64,000 nucleotides of DNA from Capillidium heterosporum. Taxonomy: Eukaryota > Entomophthoromycota > Entomophthoromycetes > Entomophthorales > Capillidiaceae. Numbering within the stretch: the stretch's first letter is position 1; each line of letters opens with the position of its first letter. The stretch covers positions 2,108,001 through 2,172,000 of the forward strand of contig WBMQ01000002.1 in the NCBI GenBank assembly GCA_016630905.1, in the 5' to 3' direction. Made by a program: the position numbers and the translations under genes. Positions 12,201-22,049 of this stretch are shown one piece after another. Under the pieces are notes generated by a model, which saw nothing but the letters and a program-made list of their open reading frames with translations, was not told the DNA's origin and did not search any database.

Positions 12201-12782
12201 CCTACCTTGATGCAGCCTAGCCAACCAACTTTACCCCCTAAGTTGAAGCTTCCTACCACCATATTTACCGATCAGAACTTGACCCAGTTCATCAACGCTA
12301 CGACTATTGAGTTAAATTTCGTTTTGCAAGGATTGAACTACTATCAGTTGTTGGTACAGCCTGATTTGACCAAGTTCTTTATGTTGACATTACCTCAAGA
12401 TTTCAAGTATCTCATCGATACTGACGTCAACATGTTGGTTAAGCAGTTGCAACCTACGATACCTCAGAACTACATCCAAGTTACTGTGTTGGTGAACGAT
12501 GGTATAAAGGGTACGGCCAACGATTTTATCCAAAGGTTAGTTACACTGATCAAGGACAAGGATCCCAACTTGAAGTTTACACTATGGTTGAAGTACTTGG
12601 ATCCCAACTTGGAAAGTTTGACTTACAAGTTCGTTGGATTGACCAACAACTTGATCTCCAACGCTTTAACTTTCAAGAGCAGTTGGTCCTCCCAGAACTA
12701 TTTCTTGGTGGCTATAGTCGGGTTCTCAGGCTTGGGATACCTGGCTCTAGTTTGGTACTCAGTATTCAAAAAGAGTAATTAA
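9222..12782 (+). CDS. Membrane-anchored mucin-like protein, Msb2-like architecture
   Basis: Single exon, 1186 residues. The order is a signal peptide (1-20), about 950 residues of Ser/Thr/Pro-rich sequence with a loose repeat built around (S/T)Y(I/V/L)-x-(P/Q)-S-(S/T), a proline-rich neck (about 940-1010), a folded domain (about 1010-1150), one transmembrane helix (about 1159-1180) and a short tail ending FKKSN. The folded domain contains LNYYQLL, TLPQDF, LQPTIPQNY and a VTVLV strand. By memory of the family this resembles the Hkr1-Msb2 homology (SEA-like) region that precedes the membrane in fungal signalling mucins. If correct, it senses the cell surface upstream of a MAP-kinase/Cdc42 pathway. 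The start is the ATG at 9222, which gives a clean signal peptide; the frame upstream has only non-ATG codons. A cell-wall adhesin or Mid2-type sensor is the alternative. Confidence 0.8.
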   Translation: MQTTVKIISWLIVVGCVASTQPNLLRRQLPPVSTTTATNTTTALSISSSTTLLSSTSSSISLETIPTEGITIHHVHTTDPDLDDLDLFPTEANPLPPSYPEPALPTYSQPAYPVVSPTLSSAPSSTLLTTKVPVTSPVSPSQPGTTLPSSNIQTTSSPIYPQTSSNLSTNSISSTFTVPPTSTSISLPTISSTSNDAVGLSYPTRDSSVSSLSTQPSTSLSSVSLTSNSLASASTTQQSTPAATTDPLVQPSSIYVESSSKSLVSSSYSFSTGSSSNLKPSYIEPSSIEKVSSSTKLITPSSSTVSSGSSIQIPSYVEPSTTERFSNSKQSYLQPSSVEKVSTSTKITIPSNLSTTPNSSTTIPTYIERPSSFTPSYTQQTTTTLPSSTFTKKSIATSSSNLFSSTATSNSIEKSINSTEQKVGSSSLTLPSSGIDSTSSHVEPSKTVTSESLKSNSVKFSTIEKDTSSTKLSAESSLSSQLNSATSPSYVRPGSAEKSNSSTDTVPSYIEPSATIVSSNLKPSSTVKSSSSTKFSVESKSSTASTASNLVPSYIQPSSTGRTSFSTEKSTGFSLSSIITTSTTPSSSTLPSYVEQSASERSSGSTKQPNRSSSSSKQIELSTKPTITSPASSSSKLTIESSASTPTYLDSTSDQPSSKTKPSSVTSTGTLVPTYVNTNSSKVSKDSKLTSPTNPSSKTISTYIDTSSSVVSTTLSSTSPSSGFPTLSYVERTSSETITIPTSTVSTGSVKASSSTGKSSSSLSDKTSLTKSFGSKVSETGNVSSYLPSDKPSISSSSTVSLKSSITQSTLTYPTKPTTSASGSIPSHSVNSTSLVGSVGSSTTSIPDSLTSSSYPTRSKTSRTKATSTLVQSSSDAISSSATSFKTATPTSLSTSLMSSLNSTTTIVPTTTILANTTLSSTSTSVAQPSTSYVISVPPPPRTSYYQPPLTTLTIHFTPSPQPTNLNQPEPKPQPTPSKPYLVTYPTYLQKVTPTLMQPSQPTLPPKLKLPTTIFTDQNLTQFINATTIELNFVLQGLNYYQLLVQPDLTKFFMLTLPQDFKYLIDTDVNMLVKQLQPTIPQNYIQVTVLVNDGIKGTANDFIQRLVTLIKDKDPNLKFTLWLKYLDPNLESLTYKFVGLTNNLISNALTFKSSWSSQNYFLVAIVGFSGLGYLALVWYSVFKKSN

Positions 12783-12908
12783 TAAATTGTAGTTTTACGA
12801 TAGGGCCTTGATGGTACTGTCGTAATAAAAGTTTCAATAAAGTAAAATAAACATCTTATTAAAGCCAAAACGTATACACATCTATTTGAAAATTAAAAAG
12901 CTTCTAAT

Positions 12909-15125
12909 TTATAGTTTCTTCTCGCTTTCAGCATCCTCCTTAATGACGAAATCTTCATACTGCACCTTTTCCTTGAACGGTCTCTTACCCAACAGCGTCA
13001 CCATATCCTCGCGGTTCAACACCTCCTTTTCCAACAATAGCTGGGCAACCTTCTCGATATCTTCCTTTTTTTCTTCCAGCAATTTTAACGTAGCATCATA
13101 AGCTTCCTGGATTAGCTTGCGGACTTCAACATCCATGAGACGGGCCGTATCCTCTGAGAAGGGCTTCTGGAACTGCGAGTTGTCTTCACCAGAGAAGGAC
13201 ACTTGGCCTACCGTAGAGTTCATACCAAAGGAGGTGACTTGGGCGTAAGCTAATTTGGTTACTTTTTGCAAATCATCTTGGGCACCGGTAGTGATACTGT
13301 TGAAGAAGATCTGTTCGGAGACGCGACCACCTAGAGTCATACACATACGATCAAAGAGCTGCTCTTTGCTGAACAAGTACTGGTCTTTAGGTAGGTACTG
13401 GGCGTAGCCTAAAGCTCCAACACCTCTAGGGATGATAGAGACCTTCAACAAAGGGTCTGCATACCGCAAGTACCATCCAGATACAGCATGACCAGCCTCG
13501 TGGTAGGCGACGATCTTCTTCTCTTCAGGGGACAAAACCTTGTTCTTCTTCTCAAGGCCGGCAATAACACGTTCGATAGCCTGTTCAAAGTGAGTCATCT
13601 TGACTTCATCGCTCATGTGACGAGCGGCGATGAGGGCAGCTTCGTTACATATGTTGGCAATGTCGGCACCGGCAAAACCGGGAGTCAAGGCCGCCATTTT
13701 ACGAGCTACCATGACTTTATCCAAGCTGGTGACGATGGGGCGCAAGTGGACTTGGAAGATGGCGCTACGACCCTGAATGTCGGGCTTGTCGATGGAGATG
13801 TGTCGATCGAAACGGCCGGGACGCATTAAAGCCGAATCAAGGACGTCGGGTCGGTTAGTACCAGCCAAAACTACGACGTGCTGGTTGGTACCAAACCCGT
13901 CCATCTCTACGAGCAGTTGGTTCAACGTAGTCTCCCGTTCGTCGTTACCACCAAACTGGCCGTTCTTACCACCTCTTGCCTTACCGATGGCATCAATCTC
14001 ATCAACAAAAATAATGCAGGGAGCCTGCTTCTTGGCGCTAGCGAACAGATCACGGACTCTAGAGGCGCCTACACCAACAAACATCTCGACGAATTCCGAA
14101 CCGGAAACCGTTAAGAAAGGTACCCCAGCTTCACCAGCTGTAGCTTTAGCCAACAACGTCTTACCGGTACCAGGGGGTCCCGACAAGATAGCTCCCTTGG
14201 GGATCTTGGCGCCCAAGCGTTCGTAGACCTTAGGGTCTTTCAAAAACTTGACAAATTCCATGATCTCCTCCTTGGCTTCATCCATGCCAGCTACATCCTT
14301 GAACTTGATCTTGATGTCGGTTTCCTGGTTGTAAAGCTTGGCCTTTGACTTACCGATCCCAAAGATGCCACCGTTCTTACCTCCAGTTCCGGCCCGTCGC
14401 GTCATCCAAACTAGTAGACCGGCGATCAACAAAGTAGGTGCGATGTTCAAAAGGAGGCCCAAGTAATTAATCTGATCCTTGTACATTACTGGGATGAACT
14501 GTGAAGGGGGGATATTTAGACTGCGCTGGGCGAGTTCGAGCTGGCGTTCAAAGGCTTCTACCGAGCCGATGTTGAAAATGACGTTATTACCGTTGGTCAT
14601 ACCCTGAGCATTGGGCACCAAGTTGACTTTGACCATTTTTTTGTTGATAACAGCTAGACTTTCCACTAACCCCTTGTCTAGGTAGTTGGTGCGGAAGTCC
14701 TGCCAGCTAATTTCCTTGGTCGAAGGGGAAGCCTTGACGAACTCGTAGAGTAGGAAACTTATAGCCACTACAATGGTTGTCATCTCACTGGAGCCGAATT
14801 TAGGTAGGCCGCCGTTGTTCTTGTTATCCCCACTGGACTTGTTATCGTTATTACTGTCCTTGTTCTCCCCCTTGGTCTCCTGGGAGTTGTTGGGTTTCTG
14901 GTTAAAGAAGTTTTCGAAACCTTTGGGCAGTTGGAAGTTGGATTCCTCCTTCGCCTCATCTTTATTTTTCTTTTCCTTATCTACCTTGGAATCGTTATCC
15001 GATTTGTTGGAAAAGTTTCGGTAGACCGTCCGGTTGATACTGGGGTTGAACTTCAGTAGGTTGGGGGTTGAAAGTCTGATAGTACTTCTCAACCTTTGGT
15101 TTAGTAAACGTCCTACCAAACTCAT
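12909..15125 (-). CDS. AFG3: Mitochondrial m-AAA protease subunit, AFG3-like
   Basis: Single exon, 738 residues, the normal length for the family. An arginine-rich mitochondrial presequence (about 1-40) and an acidic/Asn-rich linker are followed by a helix near 112-131, an intermembrane-space domain, a second helix near 220-240 and the AAA module. That module has Walker A GPPGTGKT near residue 313, Walker B IIFVDEID, and the second region of homology around [17 protein letters not shown]. The M41 protease domain has zinc motif HEAGH near residue 541. The C-terminus ([10 protein letters not shown]) matches AFG3/AFG3L2 best. It works in the inner membrane, matrix-facing, in protein quality control and ribosome-subunit maturation. 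It converges with the mucin gene, with about 125 bp between the stops. Confidence 0.95.
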   Translation of the reverse strand: MSLVGRLLNQRLRSTIRLSTPNLLKFNPSINRTVYRNFSNKSDNDSKVDKEKKNKDEAKEESNFQLPKGFENFFNQKPNNSQETKGENKDSNNDNKSSGDNKNNGGLPKFGSSEMTTIVVAISFLLYEFVKASPSTKEISWQDFRTNYLDKGLVESLAVINKKMVKVNLVPNAQGMTNGNNVIFNIGSVEAFERQLELAQRSLNIPPSQFIPVMYKDQINYLGLLLNIAPTLLIAGLLVWMTRRAGTGGKNGGIFGIGKSKAKLYNQETDIKIKFKDVAGMDEAKEEIMEFVKFLKDPKVYERLGAKIPKGAILSGPPGTGKTLLAKATAGEAGVPFLTVSGSEFVEMFVGVGASRVRDLFASAKKQAPCIIFVDEIDAIGKARGGKNGQFGGNDERETTLNQLLVEMDGFGTNQHVVVLAGTNRPDVLDSALMRPGRFDRHISIDKPDIQGRSAIFQVHLRPIVTSLDKVMVARKMAALTPGFAGADIANICNEAALIAARHMSDEVKMTHFEQAIERVIAGLEKKNKVLSPEEKKIVAYHEAGHAVSGWYLRYADPLLKVSIIPRGVGALGYAQYLPKDQYLFSKEQLFDRMCMTLGGRVSEQIFFNSITTGAQDDLQKVTKLAYAQVTSFGMNSTVGQVSFSGEDNSQFQKPFSEDTARLMDVEVRKLIQEAYDATLKLLEEKKEDIEKVAQLLLEKEVLNREDMVTLLGKRPFKEKVQYEDFVIKEDAESEKKL

Positions 15126-15248
15126 GTTGCTTTGATATGAATGTATTAAATGTCAAAAATGGATAGGGCCTAAAAGTAATAGGGAAAAGTAAATTAAAAT
15201 GGGGAACTCCAAAGATATAAAAATTAAAAATAAATAGGAATAGTAAAC

Positions 15249-15380
15249 TTACTTGATGGCCTTGATAACTTTTACACCTTCTATAAACTTTGTACCTCGA
15301 CTTGGAACGTAAACTGTTTCTCTGTAGTACAAACAGTTGACTGTAGCTTTACTAAAGGAAATACCAGCTTGCCACAACTT
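15249..15380 (-). other. Possible last exon of an unrecognised small gene
   Basis: A 43-codon minus-strand frame ending in TAA begins K-L-W-Q-A-G-I-S-F and ends in a basic tail (VKVIKAIK). Base use looks coding compared with its surroundings. The WQAGISF start recalls mitochondrial ATP synthase epsilon subunits, but no start ATG or upstream exon could be fixed, and the overlapping frame can be read as a bL33m-like fragment. The product is therefore left open. Confidence 0.3.
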
Positions 15381-17326
15381 TTATCTTTGGCCTAGAAAAT
15401 TTTCAAAATTTCTTATACGCTATGTCATTCCATTTACTAAACACGTTCTAATTGGCCTAATTCTTGGAAATTCATAGTTTCTAAGCAAAATTTACCAAAG
15501 TATAGCTCAGTGAAAACCACTCCACCAAAACTTGAACCCGATACTTGCCATTTCCAAGTTGATGTAAATTATTCTTGCTGAAAGTTGTAGGGTCGGGGTT
15601 ACTGATGTTGCGAGGGGAAACTTAGCCTCGGCCTTAAATTTGGAAAAGTAAGCTTTGCTTCTCAGTTTGCTAAGAAATTGGCGGTTGAAGAGAAATCGAA
15701 AGCTTCGGTGTCGGCGCTATAAGAAATAGGCGCTGCTAAGAGTATATTGGTATATGTAAAGCATAATAAAAAGGTATGATATATATTGGGTTTTTGGCAG
15801 GTAAACTTATGATAATATTTGAAAAATACTTGGGGTTTTACAACAGTAGTTTCAATGATAAATGCTAGCTTTATCCTCAATTCAAGCATACACCATATTT
15901 CAAATATATATCCAACTGTTGATTTCAAATATATTTACGAAGGTATATTATACCTTCTTGCAGACGAATTAACATCTACTTAAACATTTGTAGTCAGATA
16001 GCAAAATAAAGCTAGCTTTTCAAAATATAGCATCTTTACAGTAAATTTAAATTATCATACATTAAAACTATATACGAAAATATATAGCGCTTGCATCCAA
16101 CAAGAAACTTTAATCTATTTAAATCTTTCCACAAGTATATAATTTAATTTTATCGCAGTATTCCCAAATACATTTGAAGCTATAGAAGTAGTTCAAGAAG
16201 TGCGAATTCCAAAGTTCCAAACAAACAGCATCGAAAAATCCAAAGTCTAAGATATAGCGCAGTTAATTTGGAATTTCTATTCCACCATTTTAAAACAACT
16301 ATAAATTCATCAATGCAAAGTCTATCGAAACCATAAAAGTGGGGAATTGAAAAGTATACTCAGTCACAAACTAATCCTGACTAATATCCTGTAACTACAT
16401 CGAAAAATAAAGTATATATAAACACAGCAATATCCTTCGCACCAGCTTTTATAAAAATTAAAATGGTGGGGGTAGTTCGAACTGAACCAAGAGTCAATAT
16501 AAGAAAATACTGCAAGGTAAGTTATTAAAGGGAACGATTAGGCTTATTAATTTCAATACTATAGTTTTGTACCTGCTACTTTAGAACTATTGAAATGTTA
16601 AAGATACATATTAAAGAGCTACATCCTGGGTTCATAGGTATTTTGGTTTGATTTTGATAGTGATACTAATAGGAGTTAGATTATACATTAAGGTAGCTTA
16701 GCAGGGCCAGAACGAAGATATGCCTTTACCTGGTTCAAATATTACTGTATTACCCTTGACTTTTATTCAGCGTTATAGTTTCATCCCACTCCCAATAAAT
16801 AATTATATTAAATTGATATAGTAACTATGTGCTTTATATAGATTTAAAATTTCAAATCATGTTCGCTAATTACTTGAGCTATTATTTAAAATAACAGAGC
16901 AAAGAGGAATGCAGATCAAATAAACAATATAAATTTAAACTATATTACCTTGGGTAGATTTCCGATGAATGGCTATATAATTGAATTCCCGTAAATGTAG
17001 TTCTTAGTATCTTTTCTTTGCTCAAATAGGTAGATTGTAAGTATAAATTGGAATGACTCGCTAGATTCATCTTTGAAAGAATATAATTAAAATTGACTGC
17101 TTTTGTTAGCTCTCATCACCTGTACTCAACTAAATCGAATGTTCTACATGTTGGAAAGAGATGTGCAGTAAGTTCCTATAACAGAACCTGAAAATTGATC
17201 CAATTCGATTAAACCAAGCTCACTTTGCTAATGGCAAAAAAATGGCCTATGACGTGTATAATTCGTTATTGTATTTAGCCAATTTATATCCTTAGACTAT
17301 TTGTTAGAAGGTATTTAATATTTTAT
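15381..17326. other. Intergenic DNA, inner side of right arm
   Basis: Mostly featureless AT-rich sequence. At 16463-16516 there is an isolated exon-like string: ATG, 18 codons ending YCK, then GTAAGT. It resembles the first exon of an eL42 ribosomal protein gene, but no matching second exon was found. Confidence 0.3.
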
Positions 17327-17499
17327 AAATTATGTTAAGAATGATTGAAATTGGTTATAATAAAGAACAGAAGGTTTTAATTTACATCTTTTTCAATAGA
17401 ACGAGCTATAATAAATCCATATCAAGGAATCGATAGGTAAACATCACTTTATAGCTCGATATCTTTACTATGGTATATCTGATTAGTTTATTTTATAGT

Positions 17500-18760
17500 A
17501 TGTCTTCAACATATACTTTTAATTTACACCTATTGCCAGACATAGCTTCAGAGGAAGTTCTACCATATCTACCAGCCAAAGACCTACCCAAGCCACAATA
17601 CCTACATAAAACATTCTTTCATCTCAGCTTACCAGTAACAATAAATAACATATATTTACAAGATTTTAACACACACAGTCCTATGATAAGTGTAGCAATC
17701 ACATTTGTTGCCAAGAAAGTAGTTGGATACCCAGATATAAAAATATACTTTAGTTACCCACTGCAACTTTAGGATATCAGACAGCACTATAAATTTTTAG
17801 AAAACTTTATAAATATCACAGTTCTACATTAAATTTAGCGTCTTTCAAAGAGTTCAACATAGTGAAATTAAGTTTGCTAATCAACCATTTACCAAGCATC
17901 AGCTTATTAAATAGCTTTCCAAACACCAACAAACTCTATCTAAATCTGTGCACACCATGGATCAATGACATTGACAACTATCTAAAGTGGTTCGAACGAA
18001 TCGATTTGAAGAGGTCGAGGTTGGGGTTTTATTACTATCACATCAATACGTTGGAGTATATAAATGTGCTTTTCCCAGCCTACCAAATTTAGAAACTGAT
18101 TCAAAAGTATTGAGTAGTGCAAATAAGTACACTGGAGTGTTAAGCTTTGACTCATTAAAAAGTTTGAAGTTTGGCATAAAGAAGAGGTTCCTGGGCCTTC
18201 CGTCTATATTAGGCACTTTAGACAACTTCCCTGCCTTAACTCACTTTTTTTCCAACTTGACGCGTCCCAAATCTATTACTATCAACTTACTATAGGTAAT
18301 ATGATGGTGCCAGCTTCGATGTATTGGGATGAGCATACCAAATCTATCTTTTGAATGTGAGGGCAGCTATTTCAATGTAGCTGTTATGAATATATCTTGC
18401 CTTGGTTTCTTTCAAAAAGATCTACTTCACATTTCCAGCTTACAAATTTGAAGAACTTACACCTGACTGGTTGCTTTGGTGGCAAAGTGTTTGATTCTAT
18501 TGTTGCCAAAACGAAGTTAAATAGACTATATATGGACGGAAACCTTCGTGTAGGTAGTTACTCCGTCACACTTTTAGGTTTGCAGCTCAGGCGGGTTCGA
18601 GTTTTGGATTTATAGATGACAAAATCCCCGTGTAAACCCTTCCACTTGGATGTTGCGTTTCCAGCCACCAGCGCCACATTTGAAAACTTGCAGTTTGTTA
18701 GGTTGCTCTCCTTAGACAATAATTTTACATTTTTGTTGGTAGTCCATAGCTCTCAAGCTC
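17500..18760 (+). pseudogene. F-box/LRR-like gene relic, copy B
   Basis: The better preserved copy. From an ATG at 17500 the frame encodes an F-box-like segment (LLPDIASEEVLPYL, then AKDL and a F-x-LSLP end). Downstream are leucine-rich segments in three different frames (from about 17830, 17990 and 18400), ending near 18760. Short introns may explain the first frame change, but the switch near 18060 happens without a plausible intron and is also present in copy A, so the gene was already broken before the arms were copied. F-box/LRR proteins are substrate receptors of SCF ubiquitin ligases. Confidence 0.6.
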
Positions 18761-19141
18761 TCATCTATACTATACTTTACCGATAGGTTAGTTTATATTT
18801 AGTATTCAAACAAATTACAATGCTACAAGTTTATTCATTATATCTTCCTATTCTATTATATTCATCAACAATGCTTTTCATCGTTTTAACCTTTGTATAT
18901 ATTTTCATGTATTTTGCATACTTGATTACCTTGATAAGCTTATGGAGAATTTTAGATATTTCAAATTTAACTTGTTATATATTTACTAACGTGTCTAAAT
19001 TAGAGTTGAATCAACTTTACAATTTAGTCTTAATATAGCTTGAAATGCCAAACTTCATCTTTTGCTTCAACGTTACTTACACTATGAGTATATCCATCGA
19101 GGTGACTCGGGTTATTGGAGAGTATAGCTAAATTTATTATC
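18761..19141. other. Spacer between F-box relic and hydrolase B
   Basis: AT-rich mirror of 4618-4999; no gene seen. Confidence 0.5.
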
Positions 19142-19954
19142 TTATAGTAGATGCTTTGAAAAGAACTTGATAGTAACATCAATTGCTTCACCGGCACGTC
19201 TCTTATTATCAGGGTCGTCAAAGTTCCCACGAGCCGATGTGAAGCCATGGAACATATCGGTAAAGTCATGAACTTGACTTTGAGAAGCTACGTTAGAGCT
19301 TAACATACTAAATCCACCAATCTATACCAACGTTTTGTTAGAAATAAGCTTCAATATAGTTAGTATACCAATTCTTTCTCACCATCCGAAGCTATTACCG
19401 AAACCGGCATTTTGTAGTCCTTGAAATCTTCAACCTTTACAAGGGAGGGATGTAACATAACACCGGCCAAGAATATAGGAGTATCAAGTTTAGCGATGGT
19501 TGAAATCCCATAGCCACCCCAGCAGAAACCAAAAGCACCGATTCTATCTTCTGGTTTTAAGTTAAGATGGTTGAAGGTCTTTTCGATATCAGGTTTGATG
19601 TGACCTTCGAGGGTAAAACCACTAGCCCAGGTGTACAGCTTCTCAGGACTATAAAGTTTAGTACAAATAACAGGTAAAGCTTTACTTTGTAATTGGAAAG
19701 TCGTTGAAATCCCACGGGTTACTTCTAAAGAAGTCGGGTACGACTACTTTGAACCCAGCATCGGCTACCAAGTCACAGAACTGGAAGGTATTGTTGTGGA
19801 ACCCAAAGATATCATAGAATCCAAAGATGGTGCTTTTGGCATCGTAGGCACCGGTGATGTAAACTTCCATATCGCCGACTTTCTCGATCCTGCCTCTAGG
19901 TTTATAGGTCGAAGTTACGGGTGGGGTGCTGCAGCAAGCTTTTGTGAAAGTCAT
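19142..19954 (-). CDS. Dienelactone hydrolase family protein, copy B
   Basis: Mirror image of copy A, with exons 19686-19954, 19369-19648 and 19142-19321 on the minus strand, 242 residues. Introns are identical to copy A as far as compared. The triad Cys132/Asp178/His208 is intact. The single replacement seen is Thr at residue 96 (Ala in copy A). Both copies keep open frames and splice sites, so both are probably functional alpha/beta-hydrolases. The neighbouring arm sequence differs by about 5%, so the near identity is better explained by gene conversion than by recent origin of the whole arm. Confidence 0.9.
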
Positions 19955-21004
19955 TTTGGTTATAATAAAAGTTTGTTTCACTTCAGCTTATATAGTAGCT
20001 TGTCCATGTTAAACTTTGTTTTGAAATATATACGGCTTACCCTATATCACTTTATGAAGAAATACAATCAGCCGACTTTTATATTCAAGGAGTAATACAT
20101 ACTCCGTTGAATTACCTGGACATCGTTGTAAAAGCTAATAAATCCTACGTCGGGCCGAACTCGAACTTTCACCTACTTCGGAGAAAACATATCCTGAGCT
20201 ACAAAGGCAACCACCTATTAGATGGTTGTAACAAGCTATTATTTGAAGATATAGCATCCAAAATTTCAAACTATGACCCGCATTTATATAGCGCTTCCAG
20301 ACCTAAGTATGATTATTTTTAGCAAATTTTTGTTCCGATTTCAACAGAACATTTTTATTGTGTAATTCAGCATATTTTACAAACATCTTTCTAATCAAAA
20401 AATGCTTTTATGACAATTTTGGTTTACTATTACCAACATCAAACTAATATATCTTCAACATAGCTTTAGCTAGGAAAATTAAAATCTGATGGAATGGAAG
20501 TGGTACAAAAAGAAAGCATTGTGCTCAAAGGTATAAACTGTTGGTAAGCGTAATTAATCGACTTCAAATAGATTCTACATTTTTTATTTCCTGTCCTATA
20601 CAGCTAGTAGCCTAAGCTAGCAGAATATTGGGGTAATATTATTGTCTCTTGGGTAGCTTGGATTTTATACTCCAATATAACAGCATTCACTTTTTAGATG
20701 TGTTTTATTAAAAGGTGACACAGTGTTAAAGGCTATTGTGTAGTTGCAAGCTTTGATCACAAAAGGTAGAGGATGACCAGTCTCATATCAAATGATAGTG
20801 GCTAATGCGACTATAGGCATTTCAAGTTTATCGCTTTATTAACGATTGTACTTACAGCTTTAATATAGATTTGCAACCAAATTTGATAAGCCATACTATT
20901 TGTATACTAGTTTGCTACATCGATTATTTGAGTATTCTGCGGAGTGGTCAAGTTAATAGAGTCCACAACTTCACTTATTCTATATTGACTTTCCTGGTGT
21001 AGAG
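19955..21004. other. Outer part of the right arm
   Basis: Mirror of the left-arm outer part. It holds the decayed 71-codon frame at 20107-20322 (TTG start; no recognised domain) and otherwise nothing supported. Confidence 0.4.
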
Positions 21005-21296
21005 ATGGATAGAGCTAAAGTATTTACCTTAAAGGATATCAGGCAGCTACTTACTGATTAGTAAGTTAAGATTTGACAACCTTACCAGCTTAATTTAGCT
21101 TAATAGTTGTCTTATAAATGGAGCATTTATCAAGATTTGGTTCTATAGATCTTATAGCTAACCACTCACTTCTTGGTACAGCGTTTACAAATATATGAAC
21201 GATAAGCTGTACATTTTTAATTTTGAATTGAAATACCACTGGCAGCTGGGCGTATATAAAGGCAAAAATAGAAAAATTCAAGCTGAAGTTCAATAG

Positions 21297-22049
21297 ATAT
21301 TTGGCAAATACTTTGTAGCTTTAGTCGCCCTTATCTTTTCCATCAGTACTTATCACATAGAGAAAAGAATTTTTGGCGATGTTGAAGTAGTTTCAAATCT
21401 AATTATTCATAACTGATATCTATTTTTGGATTTTCTCGCCAGTACGGTGGTATCATCCCTAACTCCAATACAATCCTCACCGCTACTCACTGTTTCCAGT
21501 AGTCACTTTCCAAATGCACCGTCAATATCCATCACTATAATATCAAGGCATCTGCTAATTATGAAAAGGGCCAAGCTATACAGATTACTTTCATCAGCAA
21601 AAATTTTGACTATGGCGCTAGAGCGACTTGTTGGTTTAAAAGTTGGTTACAAATACTACCTTCAATATTAGAGCCACTATTTTGGATGATAGTATCCTGA
21701 TCAACCAGGTCAGTCTCCGAGTAATTTTCGCCGAAAGAAGCAGTGATAAACTCCAAGATTCCAAGATCCTATGACTCCCATGTTAAACGAGATACCTATC
21801 CACCACTTTAACCCCAGCTGTTGCGAATCATATGTGTCAGTGCCAATCTCACCTGCCTTCCAGGTTTGTATATCGGGTCAAGATGATTAAGCTATTTGTA
21901 CCGGTGATTCAGAAGGCTATATTTTTACTTATAAAGATGATCAATCTACCCTTATCAGTATTTTTTCAAATGAAAAGCCTCACAAAGACTACTTGCTCAT
22001 TTTGTTTATTCGTGTCTCCATTTATATTCCTTTAATCAAGCAGTATCTT
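21297..22049 (+). pseudogene. Trypsin-like serine protease relic (psi-2)
   Basis: Starts with ATA where the paralogues have ATG, then the signal-peptide frame (FGKYFVALVAL). A conserved GGII-NSNT-LTATHC block lies near 21448-21510, and the end region near 21860-22049 has TGDSEG in place of GDSGGP, interrupted by stops. A TATA box (TATATAAAGGC, about 21252) sits where it does in the live genes. The gene is non-functional. It stands just outside the right arm of the inverted repeat, as psi-1 stands outside the left arm in opposite orientation. Confidence 0.85.

Larger units (their letters stand above)
17327..21074. repeat. Right arm of the 3.75-kb inverted repeat
   Basis: Reverse complement of 2685-6436. 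The outer boundary at 21074 is 222 bp upstream of the (lost) start codon of trypsin relic psi-2, so the breakpoint falls within what would be a trypsin promoter. Carries the F-box/LRR relic (+) and hydrolase copy B (-). Confidence 0.93.

Noticed and set aside
13777-14226. 149-codon plus-strand frame across the AFG3 gene
   Set aside because: Antisense of the AAA domain; no start context, no homology of its own.
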